From Candidatus Ruthenibacterium merdavium (GTDB lineage: Bacteria > Bacillota > Clostridia > Oscillospirales > Ruminococcaceae), in the NCBI GenBank assembly GCA_019119935.1, contig DWWA01000054.1, forward strand, positions 1-64,000: a stretch of DNA of 64,000 nt, written 5' to 3'. Position numbers and translations under genes: made by a program. Of the stretch, positions 36,906 to 43,830 are shown one piece after another. The stretch's first letter is position 1, and each line of letters starts with the position of its first letter. The notes under the pieces are model-generated. The model was not told the origin of the DNA. It saw only the letters and a list, made by a program, of their open reading frames with translations, and did no database searches.

Positions 36906-37292
36906 TTGAAACAGCGCAGAGATTCCAAACAGCGACAAATGATTTTGGATTTGGTGCACCAGCATTCCGATCACCCTTCTGCCGATCAAATTTACTTGGA
37001 AGCGCGGAGCATCAATGACAAAATCAGCCGCGGCACAGTATATCGAAATCTTGATGTTCTTGTGCAGGACCATCAAATTTCCATGGTAAAAATGCATGGA
37101 ATCAACCGATACGATTGGAAGCTGCAGCCGCACTATCATTTTGCCTGTTCTGTATGCGGCGCTGTCATGGATTTTCCGATGGCCTACTGCAAACAATTGG
37201 ACGAAGCCGCAAGCAAAGAGCCCGGATTTCACATTCAAAGGCATCGTATCCTTTTTGAAGGAATCTGCCCTCAATGCCAAAAGAATAATTGA
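36906..37292 (+). CDS. perR: Fur-family peroxide-stress regulator, PerR type
   Basis: A 128-residue Fur-family repressor. Counting from the TTG start, the regulatory metal ligands line up with B. subtilis PerR: H23 in HPSAD, D70 in RYD, H76 and H78 in HYHFAC, and D89 in VMDF, with the structural zinc site at C81, C84, C121 and C124. The spacings equal those in PerR, and Asp at 89 favours PerR over Fur. It would repress peroxide defence genes until its ligands oxidise. TTG 36906 follows AAAGGAAGTGG; no ATG is suitably placed. The N-terminus is shorter than in Bacillus. Confidence 0.88.
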   Translation: MKQRRDSKQRQMILDLVHQHSDHPSADQIYLEARSINDKISRGTVYRNLDVLVQDHQISMVKMHGINRYDWKLQPHYHFACSVCGAVMDFPMAYCKQLDEAASKEPGFHIQRHRILFEGICPQCQKNN

Positions 37293-37348
37293 TAAAGAGC
37301 AGGGAAGGCTTCTTCGACTAATGTCGAAGAAGCCTTCCCTGCTCTTTA
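37293..37348. terminator. Perfect 26-bp-arm hairpin between perR and the efflux ATPase
   Basis: Arms start TAAAGAGCAGGGAAGGCTTC and are complementary over 26 bp with loop TAAT. It begins one base after the perR stop and lies between convergent genes. T-runs are short, yet stem strength makes termination likely in both directions. Confidence 0.8.
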
Positions 37349-37369
37349 CATCAATGAAAACCCATTTTT

Positions 37370-39229
37370 TCAAACAGACTGGTCAGAATTTAATGCACGC
37401 ATCGCGTTTAAAATTGCAATTACCGATACGCCGACATCGGCAAAAACCGCTTCCCACATCGTGGCTACGCCAAAGGCGCCCATCACAAGCATAATTCCCT
37501 TAACGCCCAGTGCGAATATAATATTTTGCTGTACAATGCGCAAGGTTTTACGGGCAATTTTGATTGCCTGAGGCAGTTTGCGCAGATCATCATCCATTAA
37601 AACAACATCTGCCGCTTCAATTGCTGCATCTGAACCAATTGCACCCATAGCAATTCCCACATCAGCCCGCGACAGAACAGGTGCATCATTGATTCCGTCA
37701 CCAACGAATGCCGTGCTGCCTGCCTGACTGCTTTCAATCAGCTGTTCCACACGAAGAACTTTATCTCCGGGAAGAAGCTGCGCAAAATAGTCATCCACTC
37801 CAACAGTCCGGGCGACATTTTGGGCAATATCCGCACGATCTCCCGTAAGCATAACGACACGCTGAACGCCTAACTTCTTCAAGGAATGAATCGCCTGTAC
37901 CGCAGAAGCTTTAACAGTATCGGCAACTGTAATACAGCCCTGATACTGACCGTCAACTGCTACATAAACCGCCGTTCCCTGCAATGTTTTATCCGGAACA
38001 GAAATACCCAGCTGTTCCATTAAAGAAAGATTTCCGACGTAAACTTTTTTGCCGTCGATCTCTGCTTTTACTCCTTTTCCGGAATATTCTTCCACTTGAG
38101 CAACGCGCTTTTGAGCACTTTTTTCGCCGTTCCACGCTTCACGCAAGCAAATCGCAATCGGATGGGTAGAATAGCTCTCCGCTAAAGCTGCCCATTCCAA
38201 AAGCACCTCTTGAGAAACGTCAACGGATGAAATTTGCTGTACAGAAAAACGCCCCTCTGTTAACGTTCCGGTTTTATCCATTACAACTGTTTTTGTTTTG
38301 GCCAAAACCTCTAAATAGTTTCCGCCCTTGACCAAAATTCCCTGTTTCGAGGCTCCCCCAATTCCTCCAAAGAAACTGAGCGGAACGCTAATTACAAGGG
38401 CGCACGGACACGAAATAACTAAGAAAATAAGTGCGGGGCGCAGCCAGTCGGCCCAGCCGCCCACAAAGATGGGCGGGATCAGAGCAAGCAGCAGTGCCAA
38501 AATTACAACAGCCGGCGTATACCACCGTGCAAATTTCGTGATAAAATGTTCTGCTTTTGCTTTTTTGCTTCCCGCATTTTCAACCAATTCTAAAATTTTA
38601 GAAACAGTGGAATCCTCGAACTCTTTCTCTACTTCTACACGCAGCACACCGGTCTGATTAATACAGCCGCTAAGCACATGTTCCCCCGGCCGAATTGCAC
38701 GCGGCATGCTTTCTCCTGTCAAAGCCGCTGTGTCAAGCAGGCTTTCCCCTTCCAGCACTTTGCCATCCAGCGGAACGCGTTCTCCCGGCTGTACAACAAT
38801 CTCATCTCCAACGCAGAGCTCTTCCGGGTCAACTTTAATTAACTTCCCATCACGTTCTATATGAGCGTAATCCGGCCGAATTTCCATCATTTTGGCAATT
38901 GAGCGGCGCGAGCGATCAACCGCGTAGCTTTGGAACAGCTCTCCCACTTGATAAAACAGCATTACAAACACCGCTTCAGCATATTCTCCGGTTGCCAAAG
39001 CGCCCAACGTTGCCAGTGACATTAGAAAATTTTCATCAAAAACTTGCCCGTTACAAATATTCCGGGCCGCTTTTAAAAGAACGTCAAACCCAATCAGCAA
39101 ATAAGGAATCATGTAAAGCGCGAAAGCCAACCAGCCTTGAGGCGAAATGAGGGCAAGCACTATCAGAATGACCCCTGCCGCAATGATGCGCCACAGCATT
39201 TTCTGCTGTTTTTTTGTCAGCGATTTCAT
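37370..39229 (-). CDS. cadA: Zn2+/Cd2+/Pb2+-exporting P1B-type ATPase
   Basis: A 619-residue heavy-metal pump. It has the actuator motif LTGESMP, the transmembrane CPC motif in ISCPCALVIS (about residue 297), the phosphorylation site DKTGTLTEG, the HP motif in YSTHPIA and the hinge GDGINDAP; the last helix carries FADVGVSV with the Asp typical of zinc/cadmium pumps. The usual N-terminal HMA metal-binding domain is absent; a separate HMA protein is encoded upstream in the same operon. The start at 39229 follows AAGGAGA. Upstream operators and an SmtB-like gene support control by Zn/Cd. Confidence 0.93.
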   Translation of the reverse strand: MKSLTKKQQKMLWRIIAAGVILIVLALISPQGWLAFALYMIPYLLIGFDVLLKAARNICNGQVFDENFLMSLATLGALATGEYAEAVFVMLFYQVGELFQSYAVDRSRRSIAKMMEIRPDYAHIERDGKLIKVDPEELCVGDEIVVQPGERVPLDGKVLEGESLLDTAALTGESMPRAIRPGEHVLSGCINQTGVLRVEVEKEFEDSTVSKILELVENAGSKKAKAEHFITKFARWYTPAVVILALLLALIPPIFVGGWADWLRPALIFLVISCPCALVISVPLSFFGGIGGASKQGILVKGGNYLEVLAKTKTVVMDKTGTLTEGRFSVQQISSVDVSQEVLLEWAALAESYSTHPIAICLREAWNGEKSAQKRVAQVEEYSGKGVKAEIDGKKVYVGNLSLMEQLGISVPDKTLQGTAVYVAVDGQYQGCITVADTVKASAVQAIHSLKKLGVQRVVMLTGDRADIAQNVARTVGVDDYFAQLLPGDKVLRVEQLIESSQAGSTAFVGDGINDAPVLSRADVGIAMGAIGSDAAIEAADVVLMDDDLRKLPQAIKIARKTLRIVQQNIIFALGVKGIMLVMGAFGVATMWEAVFADVGVSVIAILNAMRALNSDQSV

Positions 39230-39441
39230 TGTGTGTTCTCCTTCCTGCTGAGCAGTTTTTGTAAGAGCGTTCCCCAGAGCAATAAAACTATTTTCTGCGG
39301 CAAGCAAAGAACCAAAAAGCAAAACGCACAGGATTTAATATACGTTCCGAATATTCCCACGCCGCAGCATTCCTATTTGTGAAAACACAAAAATCTCAGT
39401 TCTTTCGGAAAAACTCTCATCAACCTCTGCTCTTTGCTCAG

Positions 39442-39660
39442 TTAGCGCAAGATACAGCAATCCGGCTCAATCTTACGGCAAGCCTTTTGTGCAGCGTCTA
39501 AAATTTCTTCCATACGCTCTTCGGGGGCGTGAAGCGTCATTTTTTGCGCTAAAAAACTGATGCTTACCTGCTCTACCCCGTCAATTTTACGAATGGCATC
39601 CTCCATTTTGGCGGCACAATTCGCACAATCTAAATCCTGCATTTTCAATACCTTTTTCAT
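39442..39660 (-). CDS. Heavy-metal-associated (HMA) domain protein
   Basis: A 72-residue free HMA domain. The metal site is the CxxC in DLDCANCAAK (C12 and C15), and the ferredoxin-like fold continues with GVEQVSISFLAQKMTL. A C-terminal CRKIEPDCC pair adds further possible ligands. It probably delivers or buffers metal for the adjacent ATPase, which lacks its own N-terminal HMA domain. The start follows AGAGGGAT. It is first in the operon, 212 nt before cadA. Confidence 0.9.
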   Translation of the reverse strand: MKKVLKMQDLDCANCAAKMEDAIRKIDGVEQVSISFLAQKMTLHAPEERMEEILDAAQKACRKIEPDCCILR

Positions 39661-39683
39661 GGCAATCCCTCTTTTCCGATATT

Positions 39684-39697
39684 TGAACAACTGTTCA
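39684..39697. promoter_or_regulatory. SmtB/CadC-type operator 1
   Basis: TGAACAACTGTTCA fits the TGAA-N6-TTCA consensus of SmtB/CzrA sites and lies just downstream of the HMA-cadA transcription start. Confidence 0.7.
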
Positions 39698-39709
39698 ATC
39701 TTTACTTGT

Positions 39710-39739
39710 ATTATACTTGAATAAGTGTTCAAATGTCAA
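39710..39739 (-). promoter_or_regulatory. Promoter of the HMA-cadA operon
   Basis: TTGACA (39734-39739), 18 nt, TATAAT (39710-39715) on the minus strand, both perfect hexamers. Confidence 0.85.
39718..39731. promoter_or_regulatory. SmtB/CadC-type operator 2
   Basis: TGAATAAGTGTTCA, same consensus, sits inside the spacer of the HMA-cadA promoter. Its centre is 34 bp from operator 1. Confidence 0.75.
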
Positions 39740-39756
39740 TACTTTTCACAAAATAA

Positions 39757-39786
39757 TTGACAAACTTGCTTTTTAAAAGCTATACT
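39757..39786 (+). promoter_or_regulatory. Promoter reading towards the SmtB-like gene
   Basis: TTGACA (39757-39762), 18 nt, TATACT (39781-39786). The leader would be about 265 nt and includes an inverted repeat GAACATTC-AAGCA-GAATGTTC (39951-39971), and a weaker promoter-like TTCCCA-16-TATACC lies closer to the gene. Confidence 0.6.
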
Positions 39787-40057
39787 GTTATATAGAAATA
39801 TTTATGAAAATGAATGCAGCAAATGCGTGTGCCATATCCGGCGCTGCAAAACAAAGCTTTTAAAAAAGCTCTGTCCAAAGCGACCGAGAAATTGCAACCC
39901 CCCTGCGTTCTTTATAAAAATTAACTTTTCAGAAATCTTTTCATAAAGTCGAACATTCAAGCAGAATGTTCTTTATTCCCATATTGTGCTCTTTCATTAT
40001 ACCAGTAAAAGCGCGCTATTTGCCGCTTTTTCAAATGCTGTTTAGGAGGTCTTTTCT

Positions 40058-40423
40058 TTGAGTTATGAGCATTTGGATGCACTGCGCCGATCCATGCCGC
40101 AAACAGCGCTTCTTTATGATTTATCCGATTTTTTCAAAGTGATGGGAGATGGAACACGAATTCAGCTTTTATGGGCGTTAGAAGAATGCGATGAGCTTTG
40201 TGTCGGTGATTTAGCGGCTCTTCTCAACATGACTCCTTCCGCAGTGTCGCATCAATTGCGTGCGCTGCGCACCGCTAAATTGATTCGGTGCCGAAAAGAT
40301 GGAAAAAACGTTTTTTACTCTTTAGATGATGCACATGTCAAGGATATCTTAACAAAAGCCTTGGAGCATATTCGCGAGCGAGAACACCATCATGCCGCAC
40401 ATTCCCATCATGAGCCTCACTGA
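40058..40423 (+). CDS. smtB: ArsR/SmtB-family zinc/cadmium-sensing repressor
   Basis: A 121-residue winged-helix repressor. The alpha-3 region has ELCVGDLA, then TPSAVSHQLRALRTAKLI as recognition helix. The C-terminal alpha-5 site reads DAH followed by H 11 positions later and E three beyond, exactly the spacing of SmtB ligands D104, H106, H117 and E120, so it should sense Zn or Cd. A histidine-rich tail (HHHAAHSHHEPH) may add metal affinity. It starts at TTG 40058 after AGGAGGT. Divergent from the HMA-cadA operon, whose promoter carries two matching operators. Confidence 0.92.
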   Translation: MSYEHLDALRRSMPQTALLYDLSDFFKVMGDGTRIQLLWALEECDELCVGDLAALLNMTPSAVSHQLRALRTAKLIRCRKDGKNVFYSLDDAHVKDILTKALEHIREREHHHAAHSHHEPH

Positions 40424-40436
40424 GTTTTACCAAAGC

Positions 40437-40481
40437 AAAAAGGCGGACGAACCCTGATTTACGGGTTTCTCCGCCTTTTTT
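40437..40481. terminator. Terminator after the SmtB-like gene
   Basis: AAAAAGGCGGA...TCCGCCTTTTTT with an inner AACCC/GGGTT stem; T-runs both ways, between convergent genes. Confidence 0.9.
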
Positions 40482-40638
40482 GCTGATTCTATATTGAATG
40501 CTGATTTTCTTTGCCGAAGAAAAAACGTACAGAATTTCGAAAAAGGGAGCTGTCCGGCGAAAATCGCAAAAAACCTTTGCGGTTTTGCGCATATTTTAAC
40601 GCAGCAGACAGTATACCTCATAAAGGATAAAACTTCTT

Positions 40639-41901
40639 TTAGTCTTTTCTAACCCATTTTCCGAACAATGTACGCTTATAGTGAGTTAACTCCTGTTTTG
40701 CGGGCGGATATTCCGCTTCTGCCTGCTTCAGGCACTCAACACCTTTTTTGATATCTTGCTCCACACCATTTCCTTGCAGACACATCAAACCGTATGTGTA
40801 CAGCATTTTCGGATCATTTCGCTGCTCTTCACTTAACTCGCAAAACAGCTCGTAAGCCTTTTCACAGCTTACCGTTGTGCCAACCCCCTGTAAATAGGCA
40901 TAAACCAAATAGGGGCGAACTTCCTGCTCTCCTTGGTCATAAGCCGCTTTCGCCCACTGAAAGACAAAAGACGGATCCACTTGCTGAGCATTTCCACGGT
41001 AAGCAAGAAGCGTCAAAGCCACAGCGGCCTCGGGATAAAAATTGCGTTGGAGTTCTTTCTCATAACAGCTCGCAGCCGCCGCAAGATCTGCCGGAACAGC
41101 TTCGCTTCCTTCATTATACATACAGCCTAAGCGAAACCACGCGCCAATTTCACCACCATCGGCAGCCTTTTTATACCATTCTGAAGCTTCTTTTAAATTG
41201 CCTTTATTCTGCAAATCTTCGGCATACATAAATTGATGAATGGGATAACCACACTCGGCGCCGGTCTTCCAAATTGTAGCTGCCTTGTCCGGCTGGGGAG
41301 CAATCAAGTTTTCTTTTCCGTTTGCATAAAAGCTGTGCAGATTATTGCCGGCAAAGTGAACACCGCCCATAAAAGCCTGCCAAAACCATTGCTCACACTT
41401 TTCTGTTTGTTCTTTTAAGTATGCTTGGTATTCGTCCTCAGAAGAAAAGCTTTCCTCTGACTTTCCCTCAATCCGCAGATAATCGCCCCAAAAATAAACA
41501 TTCCCAAGAGCGTATTGGCACAAAGGATCGCCCATTTCGGCCTTTTGCCGTACAATATCAAAAGCTTGCATCAAGTCAGAAAACGGCATGTCTTTTTCAA
41601 GTTCCGGACTCAGCTCACCACTGCGCAAACTCATTAAGACACCCAATGCACTTTCTTGCTGAACAGAAAGTTTTAACAGCTCTGACGCACGCTTATGGTC
41701 TACAGGAAAACCATGTCCGTCCCATACATACTTTGCACCGGACAAACAACGCGCCAACACACAGCTTGCGTCCCCATCGCCAGCCGCAGAAGCCTTTTCC
41801 AGTAAAGCAAACGCTTCCTTCCCGCGCCCGGTTCTGACATTATAATAAATATCATTTAATGCTTTCTCGACAGAGTTGCTGAAAAACAAATTTACCTGCA
41901 A
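40639..41901 (-). CDS. Sel1-like repeat protein
   Basis: A protein of about 420 residues made of Sel1/TPR-like helical repeats: A-x-x-LG..Y..G patterns recur (CQYALGNVYFWGD, WFRLGCMYNEGSEAV, YTYGLMCLQGNGVEQDIKKG). Such solenoids mediate protein-protein contacts; no signal peptide is seen, so it is probably cytoplasmic. The start is uncertain: TTG at 41901 follows AAAGGGGGCAG at reasonable spacing and was preferred over the distant ATG at 41970, which overlaps the tRNA side. No functional partner is evident nearby. Confidence 0.75.
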   Translation of the reverse strand: MQVNLFFSNSVEKALNDIYYNVRTGRGKEAFALLEKASAAGDGDASCVLARCLSGAKYVWDGHGFPVDHKRASELLKLSVQQESALGVLMSLRSGELSPELEKDMPFSDLMQAFDIVRQKAEMGDPLCQYALGNVYFWGDYLRIEGKSEESFSSEDEYQAYLKEQTEKCEQWFWQAFMGGVHFAGNNLHSFYANGKENLIAPQPDKAATIWKTGAECGYPIHQFMYAEDLQNKGNLKEASEWYKKAADGGEIGAWFRLGCMYNEGSEAVPADLAAAASCYEKELQRNFYPEAAVALTLLAYRGNAQQVDPSFVFQWAKAAYDQGEQEVRPYLVYAYLQGVGTTVSCEKAYELFCELSEEQRNDPKMLYTYGLMCLQGNGVEQDIKKGVECLKQAEAEYPPAKQELTHYKRTLFGKWVRKD

Positions 41902-42018
41902 ATATAACTGCCCCCTTTTCCCAATGATTTTCTTTGAACCCCTGCATGCCAAACCGCAAAAGGCATGCACAAAATTCCACTCACATCAAGCTTATTCCGC
42001 AACAAAAAAGTTATATCC

Positions 42019-42047
42019 AAAAAATCACGCCACAAAAGTGGCGTGAC
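42019..42047 (-). terminator. Terminator of tRNA-Leu
   Basis: On the minus strand GTCACGCCAC-TTTT-GTGGCGTGATTTTTT, three bases after the encoded CCA. Confidence 0.9.
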
Positions 42048-42050
42048 CTC

Positions 42051-42135
42051 TGGTGCGGGTAACAGGGGTCGAACCTGCATGGATCACTCCGCTAGATCCT
42101 AAGTCTAGTGCGTCTGCCAATTCCGCCATACCCGC
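42051..42135 (-). tRNA. tRNA-Leu (anticodon UAG)
   Basis: The minus strand folds as a class II tRNA: acceptor GCGGGTA/TACCCGC with discriminator A, the TTCGACC T-arm, an anticodon stem CTAGA/TCTAG around loop CTTAGGA (anticodon TAG at 42099-42101) and a variable arm. The 3' CCA is encoded (42051-42053). It reads CUN leucine codons, and is a single-gene transcript with its own promoter and terminator. Confidence 0.97.
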
Positions 42136-42146
42136 ATATTTGCCTT

Positions 42147-42175
42147 ATTATACCATTTAAGTATCAAAAAGTCAA
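42147..42175 (-). promoter_or_regulatory. tRNA-Leu promoter
   Basis: TTGACT (42170-42175), 17 nt, perfect TATAAT (42147-42152) on the minus strand. Confidence 0.8.
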
Positions 42176-42228
42176 ATACTTATAAAAACTATGTGAATTT
42201 TCCTTTTGAAAATTCCTTGTGTTTGCAT

Positions 42229-42275
42229 ACAGTCCAAAGGCAGCGCTTAAGTCTGTTCTGCCTTTGGACTGTTTT
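42229..42275. terminator. Hairpin after cysK
   Basis: ACAGTCCAAAGGCAG pairs perfectly with CTGCCTTTGGACTGT. The T-run is stronger on plus (GTTTT) than on minus, but its position just after the cysK stop fits termination of cysK. Confidence 0.7.
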
Positions 42276-42290
42276 CGCACACTCTTTATA

Positions 42291-43223
42291 TTATACGTCA
42301 AAAAGGCCGCAGGAAAGATAACGCTCGCCTGTATCCGGCAATAAAACAACAATTGTTTTTCCCTCATTATCCGGATTTTGTGCTTGTTTGACTGCCGCCC
42401 AAAGGGCTGCACCTGAAGAAACGCCGACTAGAATCCCTTCTGTTCTTGCTGCCAAAGCAGCCATCGCATAGGCTTCCTGATGGTCTACACACATCACTTC
42501 GTCATAAACACTTGTGTTCAGGACTTTCGGAACAAACCCCGCTCCGATACCTTGAATTTTGTGCGGACCCGGCTGTCCGCCTGATAACACAGGGGAATCC
42601 TTCGGCTCAGCAGCCACAACTTTTAAGTTGGGGAGTTTTTCCTTTAAATAACCGCCTGCACCTGTAATCGTTCCACCCGTTCCCACACCTGCTACAAAGA
42701 TATCAACCTGACCCTCAGTATCCTCATAGATTTCAGGCCCGGTTGAAGTTCTATGCGCCTTCGGGTTGGAAGGGTTCTCAAATTGGCCTGCCAAAACTGC
42801 ACCGGGAATTTCCCCAAGCAGTTCATTTGCCCGTTCAATCGCACCCTTCATTCCCTTTTCTCCCGGAGTTAAAACCAATTCTGCCCCGTAAGCCTTCATT
42901 AAGCTGCGCCGCTCCTGCGACATCGTTTCCGGCATTACGAGAATGACGCGATATCCATTTGCGGCACCAAGTGAAGCAAGCCCGATTCCTGTGTTGCCTG
43001 AAGTCGGTTCCACAATTACGGTTCCTTCGGGCCAACAGCCTTCTTCCCGTGCATCTTGCATCATTTGCTTTGCTACACGATCCTTCACAGATCCCGCGGG
43101 GTTAAAATACTCTAACTTTGCTAAGATCTTAGCCTCCAATCCCAGCTTTTGACCGAGCCGTGTCAACTTCAATAAGGGGGTGCGTCCCACAAGCTCTTCC
43201 ACCGAATGATAAATACGTCCCAT
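42291..43223 (-). CDS. cysK: Cysteine synthase (O-acetylserine sulfhydrylase)
   Basis: Makes cysteine from O-acetylserine and sulfide using pyridoxal phosphate. The 310-residue protein has the PLP lysine in PAGSVKDR (about residue 46), the TSGNTG substrate loop (about 74-79), the GTGGT phosphate-binding loop (about 181-185) and the C-terminal SSGAAL. No cysE is adjacent. The promoter faces away from feoA, and one of the GTTAG palindromes lies just upstream of its -35 box, so iron or metal status may influence it; that is inference. Confidence 0.96.
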   Translation of the reverse strand: MGRIYHSVEELVGRTPLLKLTRLGQKLGLEAKILAKLEYFNPAGSVKDRVAKQMMQDAREEGCWPEGTVIVEPTSGNTGIGLASLGAANGYRVILVMPETMSQERRSLMKAYGAELVLTPGEKGMKGAIERANELLGEIPGAVLAGQFENPSNPKAHRTSTGPEIYEDTEGQVDIFVAGVGTGGTITGAGGYLKEKLPNLKVVAAEPKDSPVLSGGQPGPHKIQGIGAGFVPKVLNTSVYDEVMCVDHQEAYAMAALAARTEGILVGVSSGAALWAAVKQAQNPDNEGKTIVVLLPDTGERYLSCGLFDV

Positions 43224-43289
43224 TTATTTTCACCCTTTCTTTTCACCCAACCAACACTTGCTTGCAGACCAAAATTGTAAATTTTTTAG

Positions 43290-43318
43290 ATTCTATCATA
43301 AGCACAACGCAATGTCAA
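43290..43318 (-). promoter_or_regulatory. cysK promoter
   Basis: TTGACA (43313-43318), 17 nt, TAGAAT (43290-43295) on the minus strand. Confidence 0.75.
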
Positions 43319-43339
43319 TTTCATTTTCAAAGCCGCAAT

Positions 43340-43355
43340 GTTAGCTCTAGCTAAC
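43340..43355. promoter_or_regulatory. Candidate iron-regulator box 1 (cysK/feoA)
   Basis: GTTAGCTCTAGCTAAC: 7-bp arms, 2-bp centre, between the divergent cysK and feoA promoters. Same 16-bp pattern as boxes 2 and 3. Confidence 0.6.
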
Positions 43356-43385
43356 AAAGAAAGCGCAGAAAAAAATTTCCAACTA

Positions 43386-43414
43386 TTGACAAAAATTTGA
43401 CGCTATGGTATTTT
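43386..43414 (+). promoter_or_regulatory. feoA promoter
   Basis: TTGACA (43386-43391), 17 nt, TATTTT (43409-43414). Box 2 begins right at the expected transcription start. Confidence 0.7.
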
Positions 43415-43421
43415 ATCTACA

Positions 43422-43437
43422 GTTAGCAAAAGATAAC
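43422..43437. promoter_or_regulatory. Candidate iron-regulator box 2 (feoA start)
   Basis: GTTAGCAAAAGATAAC, an imperfect match to box 1 that overlaps the feoA transcription start, where a repressor would block initiation. Confidence 0.55.
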
Positions 43438-43480
43438 CACCGAATTTGATTAAAGTTAAGAGCGCATACGGAGGAAATCT

Positions 43481-43693
43481 ATGAACTTGACACAAGCTAC
43501 TGTCGGGCAAGAATATCTTGTGAAGGATATTTTTACTGATGACGAAGAGTTAAATGAATTCTTATTTACACTGGGTTGTTACAGCGGGGAACCGATTACT
43601 GTCGTTTCTCACTTGCATAAAGGCTATGTTATTTGCGTAAAAGACGGACGTTACAACATTGACGAAAGTCTTGCGCAGGCGATTATCGTTTAA
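43481..43693 (+). CDS. feoA: Ferrous iron transport protein FeoA
   Basis: A 70-residue SH3-like FeoA, a cytoplasmic helper of the FeoB ferrous iron channel. The sequence shows the family outline: an N-terminal LTQATVGQEYLVKDI strand, the middle LFTLGCYSGEPITVVS block and the closing DGRYNIDESLAQAIIV. CGGAGGAAATC precedes the ATG. It is followed by feoB and the Cys-rich protein; a palindrome between feoA and feoB hints at a second control point. Confidence 0.9.
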   Translation: MNLTQATVGQEYLVKDIFTDDEELNEFLFTLGCYSGEPITVVSHLHKGYVICVKDGRYNIDESLAQAIIV

Positions 43694-43733
43694 GGCTTCT
43701 GCACTCCCAAGCAGAGGCTTCTTCAAAAGCATA

Positions 43734-43751
43734 GGTTAGTTTAAACTAACC
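43734..43751. promoter_or_regulatory. Candidate iron-regulator box 3 (upstream of feoB)
   Basis: GGTTAGTTTAAACTAACC is an 18-bp perfect palindrome whose inner 16 bp fit boxes 1 and 2. It resembles the DtxR/IdeR half-site GGTTAG. Confidence 0.6.
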
Positions 43752-43830
43752 CCAGTTCATGTACGCTAATCGTTTTAAAATGAATGATTGGTATAAATAA
43801 CAGATACTTGTGAGAAAGAGGATGATTGGT

